Shown here: positions 37,636-50,072 of the stretch, piece by piece
How the letters are laid out: every line of letters begins with the position of its first letter
Numbering within the stretch: position 1 is the first letter of the stretch
DNA from: Bacillus chungangensis
GTDB lineage: Bacteria > Bacillota > Bacilli > Bacillales > Bacillaceae_C
NCBI RefSeq assembly: GCF_030812995.1
Contig: NZ_JAUSTT010000011.1
Span: 86,627-150,626 of the forward strand
Length of the DNA stretch: 64,000 bases
Direction of reading: 5' to 3'
Position numbers and translations under genes: made by a program
The notes under the pieces: model-generated
Told to the model about the DNA's origin: nothing
The model's database searches: none
What the model saw: the letters and a program-made list of their open reading frames with translations, nothing else

Positions 37636-37665
37636 GAAAAAAGACCACTGAGACGGTTCAGTGGC
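37636..37665 (-). terminator. Attenuating terminator after rpmH
   Basis: Minus-strand stem CCACTGA / TCAGTGG followed by TCTTTTTT, directly after the rpmH stop. rnpA has no obvious own promoter, so this may reduce rather than stop read-through. Confidence 0.8.
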
Positions 37666-37800
37666 CTACGCTGACAATACTTTTCTTCCTTTACGGCGAC
37701 GGTTAGCCAAAATTTTACGTCCGTTCTTGGTACTCATTCGCGCACGGAAACCATGTACTTTGCTTCTTTTACGTTTATTCGGTTGAAACGTTCTTTTCAT
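37666..37800 (-). CDS. rpmH: 50S ribosomal protein bL34
   Basis: 44 residues: [20 protein letters not shown], then the Arg/Lys-rich tail ending RKVLSA. This matches bL34 exactly in length and pattern. It heads the rpmH-rnpA-spoIIIJ-khpB operon, divergent from dnaA as in most bacteria. Confidence 0.97.
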   Translation of the reverse strand: MKRTFQPNKRKRSKVHGFRARMSTKNGRKILANRRRKGRKVLSA

Positions 37801-37862
37801 TTATGACACCTCCCTGAGTCTTTCGAGGATAACAAATCAATCACTATCAGACAGTCTTTATA

Positions 37863-37892
37863 ATTATATAGACGACTACAAAAGATTGTCAA
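37863..37892 (-). promoter_or_regulatory. rpmH promoter
   Basis: Minus strand: -35 TTGACA (37887-37892) and -10 TATAAT (37863-37868), both perfect, spaced by 18. Confidence 0.85.
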
Positions 37893-37956
37893 CTTTTTTT
37901 CGAAAAAGACTTGTTTTTATTTTTTAACTAACTTGAAGAGCCCCTTCCACATAACC

Positions 37957-38271
37957 TGTGGATAGCTTTCGACAATTATTTTTTTGTCCACAGCCTTTAT
38001 CGACAAGTTTTTCACAAATTAAAAGCCTGTGGACATTTATTTTCCACACCCTCTTTATCTTGTGGGTAATTTTTAAAAACCATTGCTAGTTCAGATTATT
38101 TTTGTTATGCTTATTGTGTTTTACACTGAACATCTTAATATCAATTCATCATTTATCCACAAACTGTTGATAACGTGTGGATAAATTTTATGGACTTTTT
38201 GGATAGAGTTGTCCACAGCCGGTGGATAGTGTCGAAATCCGCTTTTCTTCTTTATTATATACTTTTCCACA
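37957..38271. other. oriC: oriC part 1: DnaA-box region upstream of dnaA
   Basis: It contains two perfect DnaA boxes (38153-38161 plus; 38176-38184 minus) and at least six with a single mismatch (37957 minus, 37984 plus, 38040 plus, 38061 minus, 38209 plus, 38263 plus). The position between rpmH and dnaA matches the incA/incB region of the B. subtilis bipartite origin. The dnaA promoter must lie here too, so DnaA would autoregulate. Confidence 0.9.
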
Positions 38272-38377
38272 TTCATGTTAATGAATATTTATAAATACCC
38301 TAAGTACTAATAGCATTTTTGTTATATAACACCTTCGCAGCATGATAGGAATTGAAAAGTTAAAGGGGGGATTAACA

Positions 38378-39721
38378 TTGGAGAATATCGCTGATCTTTG
38401 GAATAAAGCTCTTTCAAGTATTGAAAAAAAGATCAGTAAACCAAGTTTTGATACATGGTTAAAAGCGACTGAAGCTCACTCCATACAAGGAGATACTTTT
38501 ATTATTTCCGTTCCAAATGATTTTGCGCGTGATTGGTTAGAAGGTCGCTACTCTAAATTAATATCTGGTGTTTTATATGAAATAACAGGTGAAGAACTAA
38601 ATACAAAATTCATTATTCCACAAAACAGCGAAGAAGATTCGATGAAAACTAATGTCCAGGAGAAGAAAATACTTGAAGAACCAGTTGACTCGATGAAAAA
38701 TATGTTAAATGGCAAGTACACATTTGACACATTTGTAATCGGATCAGGCAACCGTTTTGCTCATGCTGCTTCTTTAGCTGTGGCAGAAGCACCTGCTAAA
38801 GCTTACAATCCATTATTTATTTATGGGGGCGTTGGGCTAGGAAAAACCCACTTAATGCATGCTATCGGCCATTATGTTCTTGAACACACTCCGAATGCAA
38901 AAGTCGTGTATCTTTCTTCGGAAAAATTTACAAACGAATTTATTAATTCTATTCGTGACAATAAAGCAGGGGAATTTCGCAATAAATATCGTAATGTGGA
39001 CGTGCTTTTAATAGATGATATTCAATTTCTAGCTGGAAAAGAACAAACACAGGAAGAATTTTTCCATACATTCAATACATTGCATGAAGAGCAAAAGCAA
39101 ATTATTATTTCTAGTGATAGACCCCCGAAAGAAATTCCAACTTTAGAGGATCGATTAAGATCTCGTTTTGAATGGGGATTAATTACAGATATTACGCCGC
39201 CTGATTTAGAGACGAGGATTGCAATTTTACGAAAAAAAGCAAAAGCAGATGGTCTTGATATTCCGAATGAAGTCATGCTTTATATTGCCAATCAAATCGA
39301 CTCTAATATTCGGGAGCTTGAAGGTGCACTTATTAGAGTTGTCGCATTTTCTTCTCTTATTAATAAAGATATTAATGCTGATTTAGCTGCGGAAGCATTA
39401 AAAGATATTATTCCGAGCTCCAAGCCAAAAGTCATCACTATTCATGACATTCAAAAAATAGTTGGGGATCAATATAATGTGAAATTAGAAGATTTTAAGG
39501 CAAAGAAAAGAACAAAATCTATTGCCTATCCTCGACAAATAGCTATGTATCTATCAAGAGAGTTAACCGATTTTTCTCTCCCTAAAATTGGGGATGAATT
39601 CGGTGGACGCGATCATACAACAGTGATTCATGCTCACGATAAAATTTCAAAGCTCGTTCAAACAGATCCGCAATTAGAGAAAGAGATTGCAGCGATTAAA
39701 GAAACATTAAAAAGTCTTTAG
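38378..39721 (+). CDS. dnaA: Chromosomal replication initiator DnaA
   Basis: 447 residues from a TTG start ([20 protein letters not shown]) with a GGGGGG-rich site 7 bases upstream; an ATG 12 codons earlier is open but does not match the family start. Domain I (1-80) and a short linker precede the AAA+ domain with [16 protein letters not shown] (about 150-165), [20 protein letters not shown] and an arginine finger in [10 protein letters not shown]. The domain IV box-binding signature is [15 protein letters not shown]. It binds TTATCCACA and melts oriC. DnaA boxes lie on both sides. Confidence 0.97.
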   Translation: MENIADLWNKALSSIEKKISKPSFDTWLKATEAHSIQGDTFIISVPNDFARDWLEGRYSKLISGVLYEITGEELNTKFIIPQNSEEDSMKTNVQEKKILEEPVDSMKNMLNGKYTFDTFVIGSGNRFAHAASLAVAEAPAKAYNPLFIYGGVGLGKTHLMHAIGHYVLEHTPNAKVVYLSSEKFTNEFINSIRDNKAGEFRNKYRNVDVLLIDDIQFLAGKEQTQEEFFHTFNTLHEEQKQIIISSDRPPKEIPTLEDRLRSRFEWGLITDITPPDLETRIAILRKKAKADGLDIPNEVMLYIANQIDSNIRELEGALIRVVAFSSLINKDINADLAAEALKDIIPSSKPKVITIHDIQKIVGDQYNVKLEDFKAKKRTKSIAYPRQIAMYLSRELTDFSLPKIGDEFGGRDHTTVIHAHDKISKLVQTDPQLEKEIAAIKETLKSL

Positions 39722-39735
39722 CATATCGGGGATTC

Positions 39736-39818
39736 TGTGCATAATAGAGACAAGCTTATACACAGTCTATCCACAAGTGGATAGACTGTGTTTCCTTTCT
39801 TTTTCTTAGTTATCCACA
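39736..39818. other. oriC: oriC part 2: DnaA boxes between dnaA and dnaN
   Basis: Perfect box TTATCCACA at 39810-39818, CTATCCACA at 39767-39775 and single-mismatch boxes at 39736 (minus) and 39756. The last perfect box is followed directly by the unwinding tract. Confidence 0.9.
39760..39800 (+). terminator. dnaA terminator built from DnaA-box sequence
   Basis: A perfect 15-bp inverted repeat (ACACAGTCTATCCAC / GTGGATAGACTGTGT) with a 2-base loop, followed by a T-rich tail. Each arm contains a DnaA-box-like ATCCAC core. Confidence 0.7.
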
Positions 39819-39828
39819 TAATCACAAG

Positions 39829-39872
39829 CACTATTACTATTACTACTATTATTTTTAAATATAATAAATATA
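39829..39872. other. DnaA-trio array and AT-rich unwinding element
   Basis: From 39830, the triplets CTA, TTA, CTA, TTA, CTA, CTA and TTA follow the perfect DnaA box, then an AT-only run to about 39872. This is the layout of the B. subtilis basal unwinding system, where DnaA engages repeating trinucleotides on one strand. Confidence 0.8.
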
Positions 39873-39898
39873 TAAGATTACAAACGGAGGGGAATATC

Positions 39899-41035
39899 AT
39901 GCGATTTATTATTCAACGAGATCGTCTTGTTCAAAGCGTACAAGATGTAATGCGAGCAATTACTTCAAGAACAACAATTCCAATATTAACAGGAATCAAA
40001 ATAATGGTAACAGAGGAAGGTGTGACATTAACAGGAAGCGACTCAGACATTTCCATTGAATCCTTTATTCCTAAAGAAGAGGACGGAAATGAAATTGTAG
40101 AAGTGATAGAAAGTGGCGGAATCGTTCTGCAAGCAAGATTTTTCAATGATATTATCAAAAAACTCCCGACAGACCTTGTTGAAATTCAAGTGAGTAATCA
40201 CTTACAAACAATCATTCGTTCTGGTCAATCAGAATTTAATTTAAATGGATTAGATCCAGATGAATATCCACATTTGCCGCAAATTACTGAAGGGAACATG
40301 TTCTCTATTGCGAACGATCTTTTTAAAACAATTGTTCGGCAAACTGTCTTTGCAGTGTCCACCTCAGAAACACGCCCAATCTTGACAGGTGTAAACTGGC
40401 AAGTCGAAAATGATAAGCTGACCTGTGTTGCAACAGATAGCTATCGTTTGGCAATGAGGAAAATCCAAATTGAGACAAATAATCCAGCTGAGTACAATAT
40501 TGTTATTCCTGGGAAAAGTCTGAGTGAATTAAGTAAAATATTAGATGATTCCAAAGAGACAGTCGATATTGTTATTACGGATAATCAAGTACTTTTTAAA
40601 TCTAAAAACTTACTGTTCTTATCGCGTTTACTAGAAGGGAATTATCCAAATACTTCTCAGCTCATTCCAACTCATAATAAAACGGAAATGATCATTGACA
40701 CGAAAGAATTTTTGCAATCAATTGATCGTGCTTCATTATTAGCGAGAGATGGACAAAATAATGTTGTAAAATTGTCTACGCTGGAAAATAATCACATAGA
40801 AATATCCTCTAATACGCCGGAGATCGGAAAAGTCATAGAGCAGCTAAAAAGCAAGTCTATTGAGGGAGAAGATCTCAAAATATCGTTTAGCCCTAAATAC
40901 ATGATGGAGGCATTAAAAGTATTAGAAGGGACGGAAATGAATATCAAGTTTACTGGAGCAATGAGTCCTTTTATTATTCAGCCTACTAATGATGATTCCA
41001 TTCTCCAGCTCATACTGCCAGTTCGCACATATTAA
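39899..41035 (+). CDS. dnaN: DNA polymerase III beta sliding clamp
   Basis: 378 residues, beginning MRFIIQRDRLVQSVQDVMRA, with three repeated clamp domains and the C-terminal LILPVRTY. The dimer encircles DNA and tethers polymerase. The start has a GGAGGGG site; the frame is open 37 codons upstream through the unwinding tract, which is not coding. Confidence 0.97.
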   Translation: MRFIIQRDRLVQSVQDVMRAITSRTTIPILTGIKIMVTEEGVTLTGSDSDISIESFIPKEEDGNEIVEVIESGGIVLQARFFNDIIKKLPTDLVEIQVSNHLQTIIRSGQSEFNLNGLDPDEYPHLPQITEGNMFSIANDLFKTIVRQTVFAVSTSETRPILTGVNWQVENDKLTCVATDSYRLAMRKIQIETNNPAEYNIVIPGKSLSELSKILDDSKETVDIVITDNQVLFKSKNLLFLSRLLEGNYPNTSQLIPTHNKTEMIIDTKEFLQSIDRASLLARDGQNNVVKLSTLENNHIEISSNTPEIGKVIEQLKSKSIEGEDLKISFSPKYMMEALKVLEGTEMNIKFTGAMSPFIIQPTNDDSILQLILPVRTY

Positions 41036-41124
41036 TCTGCGGGCGTCATCGATTATTTTTCCTGTTGTTGTAAATTCATATTTATATCTAATCAGTAAGA
41101 CGCCGTACTCTTAATCTTTGTTCA

Positions 41125-41183
41125 GCTTCTTATCTAGTGAAGGATGAGAGAAAATTCACTGGATAAGAAGTTTTACTTTTTTT
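41125..41183 (+). terminator. dnaN terminator
   Basis: Stem CTTCTTATC-T-AGTGAA / TTCACT-G-GATAAGAAG (one mismatch) followed by TTTTACTTTTTTT. Confidence 0.88.
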
Positions 41184-41331
41184 CTCCCAACCATATCTTA
41201 CTCCATTGTAATTGCAGTCTACCCTACTGTTCTTGCTAAACTTTGTGTTTGTTCCAAAACTTTAGTAAAATAAAGAGACAACAATGAGCGATCGTAAGCG
41301 GAAAAACAAATAGCAATGAAAGAGTGAGAAC

Positions 41332-41574
41332 GTGGAAAAAGAAATGAACATTGAAACGGATATCATTACGTTAGGGCAATTTTTGAAATTAGCAGATTTA
41401 ATTCCTTCAGGCGGTATGGCGAAATGGTTTTTAAATGAATACATCGTTTTTATTAATGATGAACAAGATCAAAGGCGCGGAAGAAAATTAGTTCATGGAG
41501 ATCGAATTCGGATACCAGAAATAGGGGAATTTATCATAACATCGAAAATTGAAAAAGATTTAGAAAATAAATAG
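41332..41574 (+). CDS. yaaA: S4-domain protein YaaA (RlbA)
   Basis: 80 residues. ITLGQFLKLADLIPSGGMAKWFL is the S4-like RNA-binding core. The start used is GTG (41332) with a GAGTGA site; an ATG four codons later is possible. It lies between dnaN and recF as in other bacilli, but about 280 bases from recF. Confidence 0.88.
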   Translation: MEKEMNIETDIITLGQFLKLADLIPSGGMAKWFLNEYIVFINDEQDQRRGRKLVHGDRIRIPEIGEFIITSKIEKDLENK

Positions 41575-41854
41575 TCTCCAGTTTGAGCTTCAACTTTTAA
41601 GGAGTTTATTTTAGCAGTAAGATGTATGAAAAACGCTCCCTTTCCTCTAGAAAAGTTCTAGAAAGGACTTTCTGCTCTTTAGATGTTGGTTAGAATTGAT
41701 TACATTACATCTTTGGAACAACTCTAGGAAGAGCTACATCTGCGTGCAAGCACTAAAAATGCTGGCTTCTTTGTGAGGCTTCTGTTGACATTCGGCAGCT
41801 TGAAGGCTTGCGGACAGCGATTAAGCGGGATAAATATTAAAGGGTGTTACGAAG

Positions 41855-42973
41855 ATGCATATAAAGGAATTGCGTTTAGGAAACTATCGAAATTATGAAT
41901 CATTGGATATTTCTTTTGAAAATCATGTAAATGTCATTCTTGGTGAAAATGCTCAAGGAAAAACAAATATGATGGAAGCGGTCTATGTTTTGGCAATGGC
42001 AAAATCACATCGAACCTCCAATGATAAAGATTTAATACGCTGGAAGTCAGAATATGCTAAAATAGAAGGTAGGGTTCATAAATCAAACGGTGAATTTCCA
42101 ATGGAGTTAGTGATTTCGAGGAAGGGGAAAAAGGCAAAAGTCAATCACCTAGAACAAAAGCGACTCAGTCAGTATGTAGGCAATATGAATATCGTCATGT
42201 TTGCACCGGAAGATTTACACCTTGTTAAAGGCAATCCTCGGGTGAGAAGGCGTTTTATTGATATGGAAATGGGTCAGATTTCCCCAGTGTATTTGTATGA
42301 AATGAGTCAATTCCAAAAAATATTGCAGCAGCGAAATCATTATTTAAAGCAACTGCAAATCAATAAACAAAAGGATCATACGATGCTTGATGTTTTGACA
42401 GAGCAATTTATTGAAATATCTGTCAAAATTATCCAAAAACGTTATGAATTTGTACAGCTCTTAGAAGAATGGGCCCAGCCGATCCAAAGCAGCATCACGC
42501 GCAATCAGGAAACATTACGGCTTGTATACAAACCTTTTGTGGACGTATCAGATCGTTTTGATTGGTCAAAACTAATAAATATATTCGAGGAAAAATTTTT
42601 ATCAATAAGAAAAAGAGAAATCGACCGTGGGGTGACTCTTATTGGACCTCATCGCGACGATCTCTTATTTTTTGTTAACGGCCATGATGTACAACAATTC
42701 GGCTCTCAAGGCCAGCAACGCACGACTGCACTTTCAGTCAAGCTTGCGGAAATTGAATTGATCCATGCAGAGATTGGCGAGTACCCGATATTATTATTAG
42801 ATGATGTTTTATCTGAGCTTGATGATTTTCGTCAATCTCATTTGCTAAATACCATTAGAGATAAAGTGCAAACGTTTGTCACAACGACAAGTGTTGATGG
42901 AATTGATCATCAAGCATTGAAAGAAGCTTCAACTTTTTATGTAGAAAACGGTTCAATCACGAGGTTGAAATGA
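41855..42973 (+). CDS. recF: DNA replication and repair protein RecF
   Basis: 372 residues. Walker [17 protein letters not shown] lies at about 31-46, with the signature [19 protein letters not shown] and Walker [13 protein letters not shown]. It is an SMC-like ATPase that loads RecA on gapped DNA with RecOR. Spacing to remB is 9 bases, so they are likely co-transcribed. The site before the ATG (AAGGGTG) is weaker than those of the neighbours. Confidence 0.97.
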   Translation: MHIKELRLGNYRNYESLDISFENHVNVILGENAQGKTNMMEAVYVLAMAKSHRTSNDKDLIRWKSEYAKIEGRVHKSNGEFPMELVISRKGKKAKVNHLEQKRLSQYVGNMNIVMFAPEDLHLVKGNPRVRRRFIDMEMGQISPVYLYEMSQFQKILQQRNHYLKQLQINKQKDHTMLDVLTEQFIEISVKIIQKRYEFVQLLEEWAQPIQSSITRNQETLRLVYKPFVDVSDRFDWSKLINIFEEKFLSIRKREIDRGVTLIGPHRDDLLFFVNGHDVQQFGSQGQQRTTALSVKLAEIELIHAEIGEYPILLLDDVLSELDDFRQSHLLNTIRDKVQTFVTTTSVDGIDHQALKEASTFYVENGSITRLK

Positions 42974-42982
42974 GGTGAGAGC

Positions 42983-43234
42983 ATGTATATTCATGTTGGA
43001 GCAGATAGGATGATAAGGACACACGATATTATTGCTATTCTAGACAGCAAAACGGCTAACGAGTCCCTTTCAGTTCGACGATACTTAGAAAGTGCAGCAT
43101 CCTCTGTTTCTAATCTTTCAAAAGGAGCATATAAGTCTCTAGTTATTACAAATCAGCATATTTTTCTCTCACCACTTGCTTCAAATACATTGAAAAAACG
43201 ATCAAAAAAATGGAGCAGTCAAGCATCTACTTGA
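42983..43234 (+). CDS. remB: Extracellular matrix regulator RemB (YaaB, DUF370)
   Basis: 83 residues. The family core is MYIHVGADRMIRTHDIIAIL, followed by KGAYKSLVITNQHIFLSPLAS. RemA/RemB proteins bind DNA and promote biofilm matrix genes. AGGTGA precedes the ATG. It lies between recF and gyrB, the conserved position. Confidence 0.93.
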   Translation: MYIHVGADRMIRTHDIIAILDSKTANESLSVRRYLESAASSVSNLSKGAYKSLVITNQHIFLSPLASNTLKKRSKKWSSQAST

Positions 43235-43317
43235 CTCCATTTTAGCTGCGAAGATTCTAGGTAAAATCACTAACATTGCCGCGATTTGATAATTAAAGGT
43301 CAAGAAAGTGCAGGTGA

Positions 43318-45255
<1,938 letters not shown>

Positions 45256-45272
45256 AGATGACGTTAACAGCG

Positions 45273-45294
45273 AAGGAGAATAGGCTCCTTTTTC
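45273..45294 (+). terminator. Probable gyrB terminator
   Basis: Short stem AAGGAG / CTCCTT followed by TTTC, 17 bases after the stop. Confidence 0.5.
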
Positions 45295-45398
45295 TCTGTT
45301 CCCTTCATGCATCCGCATCTGCATGTGGAAGAGCCAATTCGTTGTCTTTCTTTTAAATAAGGCGAGAGCAATCGGATGAAGCCGGTTGCTTCATTCGT

Positions 45399-45613
45399 TT
45401 TATCCCACATCTAACTGGCAGTAAGACCCCCACCTCAAGAGTTAGAGGAATCAGAAGCGCTAGGTGGGGATAACTGAAAGTCAAATGTCCGATTGGTTCG
45501 GGCCTACAGGACGTAGGTCACTCAAGCGTTGCGACAGGACGTCGCGCTTTTAGCTTGAGATCCTTTGTATGGGGGATGAAAGAAAACCCCCACTGATGGA
45601 AGTTTCACTTTAT
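45399..45613 (-). repeat. Structured intergenic repeat, copy 4 (long form, inverted)
   Basis: It reads TTTATCCCACATCTAACTGG at the left and GGAAGTTTCACTTTAT at the right, the reverse complement of the copies at 3250 and 3752. It shares the internal GACGTCGCGCTTTTAGCTTG block with copy 2. Strong pairings: CCCCCACCT / AGGTGGGG. It lies between gyrB and gyrA. Confidence 0.87.
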
Positions 45614-45769
45614 TTACATAAAATAAAGCCCTCATGGAAGTAAAGAAACAAAGAGCTGATTAGATTGCAACGCCAATCACACGCAAGGGAAAAGTTTTCT
45701 TTTCACAAAAACGAAGCCGCTGTCAAGCTTGATGACAATTGGCAAGTTTTCTAAAAGGAGGTTCCTGTA

Positions 45770-48274
45770 ATGGCGGAAACACCAAACAATAATGTAATAG
45801 AAGTCAATATTAGTAAAGAGATGCGTTCATCTTTTTTAGATTATGCAATGAGTGTGATTGTTTCGAGGGCATTACCAGATGTAAGGGATGGTTTAAAACC
45901 TGTCCATCGTCGAATTTTGTATGCAATGAATGAATTAGGTATGACATCAGATAAGGCATATAAAAAATCAGCTCGTATTGTCGGAGATGTCATCGGAAAA
46001 TATCATCCTCATGGCGATTCAGCTGTATATGAAACGATGGTAAGGATGGCACAAGATTTCAGTTATCGTTATATGCTTATTGATGGACATGGAAACTTCG
46101 GTTCTGTCGATGGCGACTCCGCAGCTGCGATGCGATATACAGAAGCCCGGATGTCGAAAATATCGATGGAGCTGCTTCGTGATATTAATAAAGATACAAT
46201 CGATTATAAACCTAATTATGATGAGTCGGAGAATGAGCCGGTTGTCCTTCCTTCACGATACCCTAACCTGCTTGTAAATGGGACTTCAGGCATCGCTGTT
46301 GGGATGGCAACGAATATTCCTCCACATCAGCTTGGAGAAGTCATTGATGGCCTTTTAGCTTTAAGCAAAGACCCAGATATTACGATTCAGGAATTAATGG
46401 AGTATATTGTAGGTCCAGATTTTCCTACAGCTGGGTTGATTGTCGGGAGAAGCGGAATTCGACGTGCTTATGAGACAGGACGAGGCTCCATTACATTGCG
46501 AGCACGTGTAGAAATTGAACAACATGCAAATGGCAGAGAAACGATCCTCGTTCATGAATTGCCTTACCAAGTGAATAAAGCAAGGCTGATTGAAAGAATC
46601 GCTGAACTTGTCCGTGAAAAGAAAATTGAAGGGATTACAGACTTGCGCGATGAATCAGATCGCAATGGGATGAGAATTGTAATGGAAGTTCGCAGGGATG
46701 CGAATGCGAATGTCGTATTAAATAATTTATATAAACTTACAGCATTGCAAACAAGCTTCGGCATCAATATGCTTGCGTTAGTAGACGAACAGCCAAAAGT
46801 CTTAAATTTAAAGGAATGCTTGTACTATTATTTAGAACATCAAAAGGTCGTTATTCGACGGAGAACAGAATTTGAGCTTCGAAAAGCCGAAGCGCGCGCT
46901 CATATTTTAGAAGGTTTGCGGACTGCTCTCGATCATATTGATGCTATTATTAGCTTAATTAGAGGTTCACAAACGACGGAAATTGCACGAAATGGGCTCA
47001 TAGAGAACTTCTCTTTGTCAGAAAAACAAGCACAAGCTATTTTAGATATGCGCTTGCAGCGTCTTACTGGCTTAGAGAGAGAAAAAATTGAAGAAGAATA
47101 TCAAGGGCTTGTACAGTTAATTACAGAATTGAAGGGCATTCTTGCTGATCAAGAGAAAATCTTGGAAATTATTCGTGAAGAACTTTTAGAGATAAAAGCG
47201 CGCTTCAACGATGTCCGCAAAACTGAAATTGTAGCAGGCGGTCTTGGACAAATTGAGGATGAGGACTTGATTCCTCAAGAAAATATCGTTGTTACATTGA
47301 CACATAACGGCTACATTAAACGTCTGCCTATCTCTACTTATCGCAGTCAACGCAGGGGTGGACGCGGTGTACAGGGAATGGGGACAAATGAAGATGATTT
47401 TGTCCAACACTTATTAACGACTTCTACCCATGATACGATTTTGTTTTTTACGAACAAAGGAAAAGTGTATAAAGCAAAAGGGTATGAAATACCAGAGTAT
47501 AGCAGGACGGCAAAAGGAATTCCGATTATTAATTTGCTTGGTATTGAGCAAGATGAAGAAGTCAATACGATGATATGTGTGGAAAAATTTGTAGGAGATG
47601 CATTCTTTTTCTTTACTACAAAACGCGGTATTTCAAAGCGGACATCCGTTTCTGCATTTGCCAACATTCGGACGAGCGGCTTGATCGCCATTAATTTACG
47701 TGAAGAAGATGAACTGATTTCTGTTAAGTTAACCGATGGCAACAAGCATATTATTATTGGAACGAAGGACGGAATGCTCATTCATTTTCCTGAAGAAAAT
47801 GTGCGTGAAATGGGCAGAACCGCTACTGGAGTGAAAGGAATCTCGTTAAATCAAGATGATGAAGTGATCGGGATGGAAACATTAGAAGAACATGAAGATG
47901 TGTTAGTTGTAACGAAGAATGGCTATGGAAAACGGACATCAGCATCACAATATCGTCCTCAGACAAGAGGCGGAAAAGGATTAAAAACTTGTACAATTAC
48001 GGAAAAAACGGGCGAGCTAGTGGCGATGGAAACCGTAACAGGAGAAGAAGATCTTATGTTAATTACTGCTGGCGGCGTGTTAATCCGTATGGATGTTGGT
48101 GCTATTTCCCAACTTGGAAGATATGCCCAAGGTGTGAAGTTAATACGGTTAGATGAAGATGAGTATGTTGCTACTGTTACCAAAGTGGAAAAAGAAGAAG
48201 AGGAAGAAGAGGAAATTCCTGAATCCGAGCAAATAGAAACAGAAGCGGAACAAAGCGAGAATGAGGAAGAATAA
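45770..48274 (+). CDS. gyrA: DNA gyrase subunit A
   Basis: 834 residues. The catalytic Tyr is in [12 protein letters not shown]. The quinolone-resistance region reads [12 protein letters not shown], the susceptible-type Ser and Glu. The C-terminal beta-pinwheel has the GyrA box QRRGGRG, and an acidic tail ([20 protein letters not shown]) ends the protein. AAAGGAGG lies 9 bases before the ATG. The gyrB-gyrA gap is about 510 bases, enlarged by the repeat copy. Confidence 0.98.
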   Translation: MAETPNNNVIEVNISKEMRSSFLDYAMSVIVSRALPDVRDGLKPVHRRILYAMNELGMTSDKAYKKSARIVGDVIGKYHPHGDSAVYETMVRMAQDFSYRYMLIDGHGNFGSVDGDSAAAMRYTEARMSKISMELLRDINKDTIDYKPNYDESENEPVVLPSRYPNLLVNGTSGIAVGMATNIPPHQLGEVIDGLLALSKDPDITIQELMEYIVGPDFPTAGLIVGRSGIRRAYETGRGSITLRARVEIEQHANGRETILVHELPYQVNKARLIERIAELVREKKIEGITDLRDESDRNGMRIVMEVRRDANANVVLNNLYKLTALQTSFGINMLALVDEQPKVLNLKECLYYYLEHQKVVIRRRTEFELRKAEARAHILEGLRTALDHIDAIISLIRGSQTTEIARNGLIENFSLSEKQAQAILDMRLQRLTGLEREKIEEEYQGLVQLITELKGILADQEKILEIIREELLEIKARFNDVRKTEIVAGGLGQIEDEDLIPQENIVVTLTHNGYIKRLPISTYRSQRRGGRGVQGMGTNEDDFVQHLLTTSTHDTILFFTNKGKVYKAKGYEIPEYSRTAKGIPIINLLGIEQDEEVNTMICVEKFVGDAFFFFTTKRGISKRTSVSAFANIRTSGLIAINLREEDELISVKLTDGNKHIIIGTKDGMLIHFPEENVREMGRTATGVKGISLNQDDEVIGMETLEEHEDVLVVTKNGYGKRTSASQYRPQTRGGKGLKTCTITEKTGELVAMETVTGEEDLMLITAGGVLIRMDVGAISQLGRYAQGVKLIRLDEDEYVATVTKVEKEEEEEEEIPESEQIETEAEQSENEEE

Positions 48275-48408
48275 TGCTTCATTCGTTTTACGTCTCTGAT
48301 AATTATATTCATATCCTCACTGATGTCAATCATTGTAGGGCTTGCCAAATATTGGCTCGCTTTGTAAACTAGAAATGTATAGCAACTGATTGTACTGAGG
48401 TGGGGCTA

Positions 48409-49467
48409 ATGAAAACGAAAGTTGAAGATTTGCAAGCAGGCTGTATATTAAACGAGGATGTCATGGGGTTAACGCAATATCCGCTCATTCGAAAGGAAAC
48501 CGTTTTGACTGAGAAGCATATCGAGGTATTAAAAGCATTTTTTATTACGGATGTAAAGGTGAAGCTAAAACTCGGAGATAGAACGCCAACGAAACAGGCT
48601 GCTCTTTTGGCAAAAAATGAACGATTAGACGATCCGGCTTCATCCTTTCACATCAAATATAAAAAAGCTGTCGATATGTATCAACAAGAATTTAAAAACT
48701 GGCAGTCAGGAGCACCTGTTGATATTGCTGCAGTGAGAAAGCTAGTTCTTCCAATAGCGGAAGAAGCAATAAAAGATATAACAATCATTTATTCTCTATC
48801 CCAACAAGCTAATAAGAAAGATTATGTCGCCCACCATGCAATTAGCACCGGGATTATTAGTGGAATGCTTGCCAAAAAACTTGGGCTCGAACAAGGAAGA
48901 TACGTGCAAGCTGTTTTAGCAGGCTGTTTAATGGATTGTGGGATGGCGAAAATGCCAGAAAAATGGTTGAATCAAGCTCAGGAACTGACAACAGAAGTGT
49001 ATACGGAAGTAAAGAAGCATCCTGCTCTTAGTTATCAAATGGTAAAAGCTTCACCATTCTTAACAACAGATACAAAGCTCGCTATCTATCAACATCAGGA
49101 AAGACTGGACGGAAGCGGCTACCCAGAAGGTTTAAAAGCTGATCAAATTCATGATCTAGCTAAAGTTATTGCAGTTGCTGATGCCTACTATACGATGAAT
49201 CAGGAACAGTCGCCTTTTAGAGTAATTCAGCAATTATTCGAAGATCATTTTGGAAAATTTGACTTTATCGTGCTACGTGCACTTTCGTCTTTAATCGCTA
49301 ATTTTAAGCAAGGAACACAACTAAAGCTTTCAAATGGAGAGCAGGCGGAAGTATTATTCGTGAAAGCAGAAGCATTAACAAGGCCTTTAGTGAAAGTATG
49401 CCGTACGAAAGAAATGATTAATTTAGAAGAAAAACGAGATTTGTTTATTGAACAAATAATCCTATAG
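48409..49467 (+). CDS. HD-GYP-like signalling protein with altered metal-binding residues
   Basis: 352 residues from an ATG with a GAGGTGG site 5 bases upstream. The C-terminal half has the HD-GYP layout: HHAISTGII, KKHPALSY, HQERLDGSGYPEGL and VIAVADAYYTM. The central HDxGK motif is replaced by MDCGMAK, so the metal-binding His is a Met while the Asp remains, and HHE reads HQE. HD-GYP domains hydrolyse cyclic di-GMP; this one may be weakened or only sense it. It is soluble, with no obvious sensory domain. It lies between gyrA and a tRNA/5S cluster. Confidence 0.8.
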   Translation: MKTKVEDLQAGCILNEDVMGLTQYPLIRKETVLTEKHIEVLKAFFITDVKVKLKLGDRTPTKQAALLAKNERLDDPASSFHIKYKKAVDMYQQEFKNWQSGAPVDIAAVRKLVLPIAEEAIKDITIIYSLSQQANKKDYVAHHAISTGIISGMLAKKLGLEQGRYVQAVLAGCLMDCGMAKMPEKWLNQAQELTTEVYTEVKKHPALSYQMVKASPFLTTDTKLAIYQHQERLDGSGYPEGLKADQIHDLAKVIAVADAYYTMNQEQSPFRVIQQLFEDHFGKFDFIVLRALSSLIANFKQGTQLKLSNGEQAEVLFVKAEALTRPLVKVCRTKEMINLEEKRDLFIEQIIL

Positions 49468-49469
49468 AA

Positions 49470-49530
49470 AACGACATGAAGAGCCCTTTTTGATAAGCGG
49501 TTTTTCGTGTCGTTCCTTTCTTTTTGTTTT
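49470..49530 (+). terminator. Terminator after the HD-GYP-like gene
   Basis: Stem AACGACA / TGTCGTT with inner pairing, followed by a CTTTCTTTTTG tail. Confidence 0.65.
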
Positions 49531-49543
49531 TTTTATAAAAAGT

Positions 49544-49576
49544 GATTGACCTCTACCAATTTTCTATGATATATTA
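49544..49576 (+). promoter_or_regulatory. Promoter of the tRNA-Ile/tRNA-Ala/5S cluster
   Basis: TTGACC and TATATT about 18 bases apart (near 49547-49576), only some 20 bases before tRNA-Ile. The cluster therefore has its own promoter and does not rely on an upstream 16S gene. Confidence 0.65.
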
Positions 49577-49596
49577 ATGAAGTCGTTGTTCAATGT

Positions 49597-49673
<77 letters not shown>

Positions 49674-49690
49674 TTCCCACTTGAAAAAAT

Positions 49691-49766
49691 GGGGCCTTAG
49701 CTCAGCTGGGAGAGCGCCTGCCTTGCACGCAGGAGGTCAGCGGTTCGATCCCGCTAGGCTCCACCA
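49691..49766 (+). tRNA. tRNA-Ala (TGC)
   Basis: 76 bases with encoded CCA. Acceptor GGGGCCT / AGGCTCC, anticodon TGC, T arm CGGTTCGATCCCG. It is followed directly by 5S rather than 23S. Confidence 0.97.
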
Positions 49767-49772
49767 TACTTG

Positions 49773-49888
<116 letters not shown>

Positions 49889-49898
49889 AATGAAATAA

Positions 49899-49940
49899 AA
49901 AAAGACAAACACATAGGCTATATGTGTTTGTCTTTTTTTA
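49899..49940. terminator. Terminator of the tRNA/5S cluster
   Basis: Perfect stem AGACAAACACATA / TATGTGTTTGTCT followed by TTTTTTT on the plus strand; the minus strand also carries a T run. Confidence 0.9.
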
Positions 49941-50072
49941 TTTTAATACGTCAAAAATGTCGTTAAATAATATTGTGTTTTAAAACGAGGCCATCAAATT
50001 CTTTTTCATTATTTGATCTAACGTGTTCAACATTATCTACTCTATGTTTTTAATTTGATTTTGCCTCAGCTG

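Noticed and set aside
39788..39898. 37-codon N-terminal extension of dnaN
   Set aside because: It translates the oriC DnaA box and unwinding tract; the ribosome binding site and family alignment put the start at 39899.
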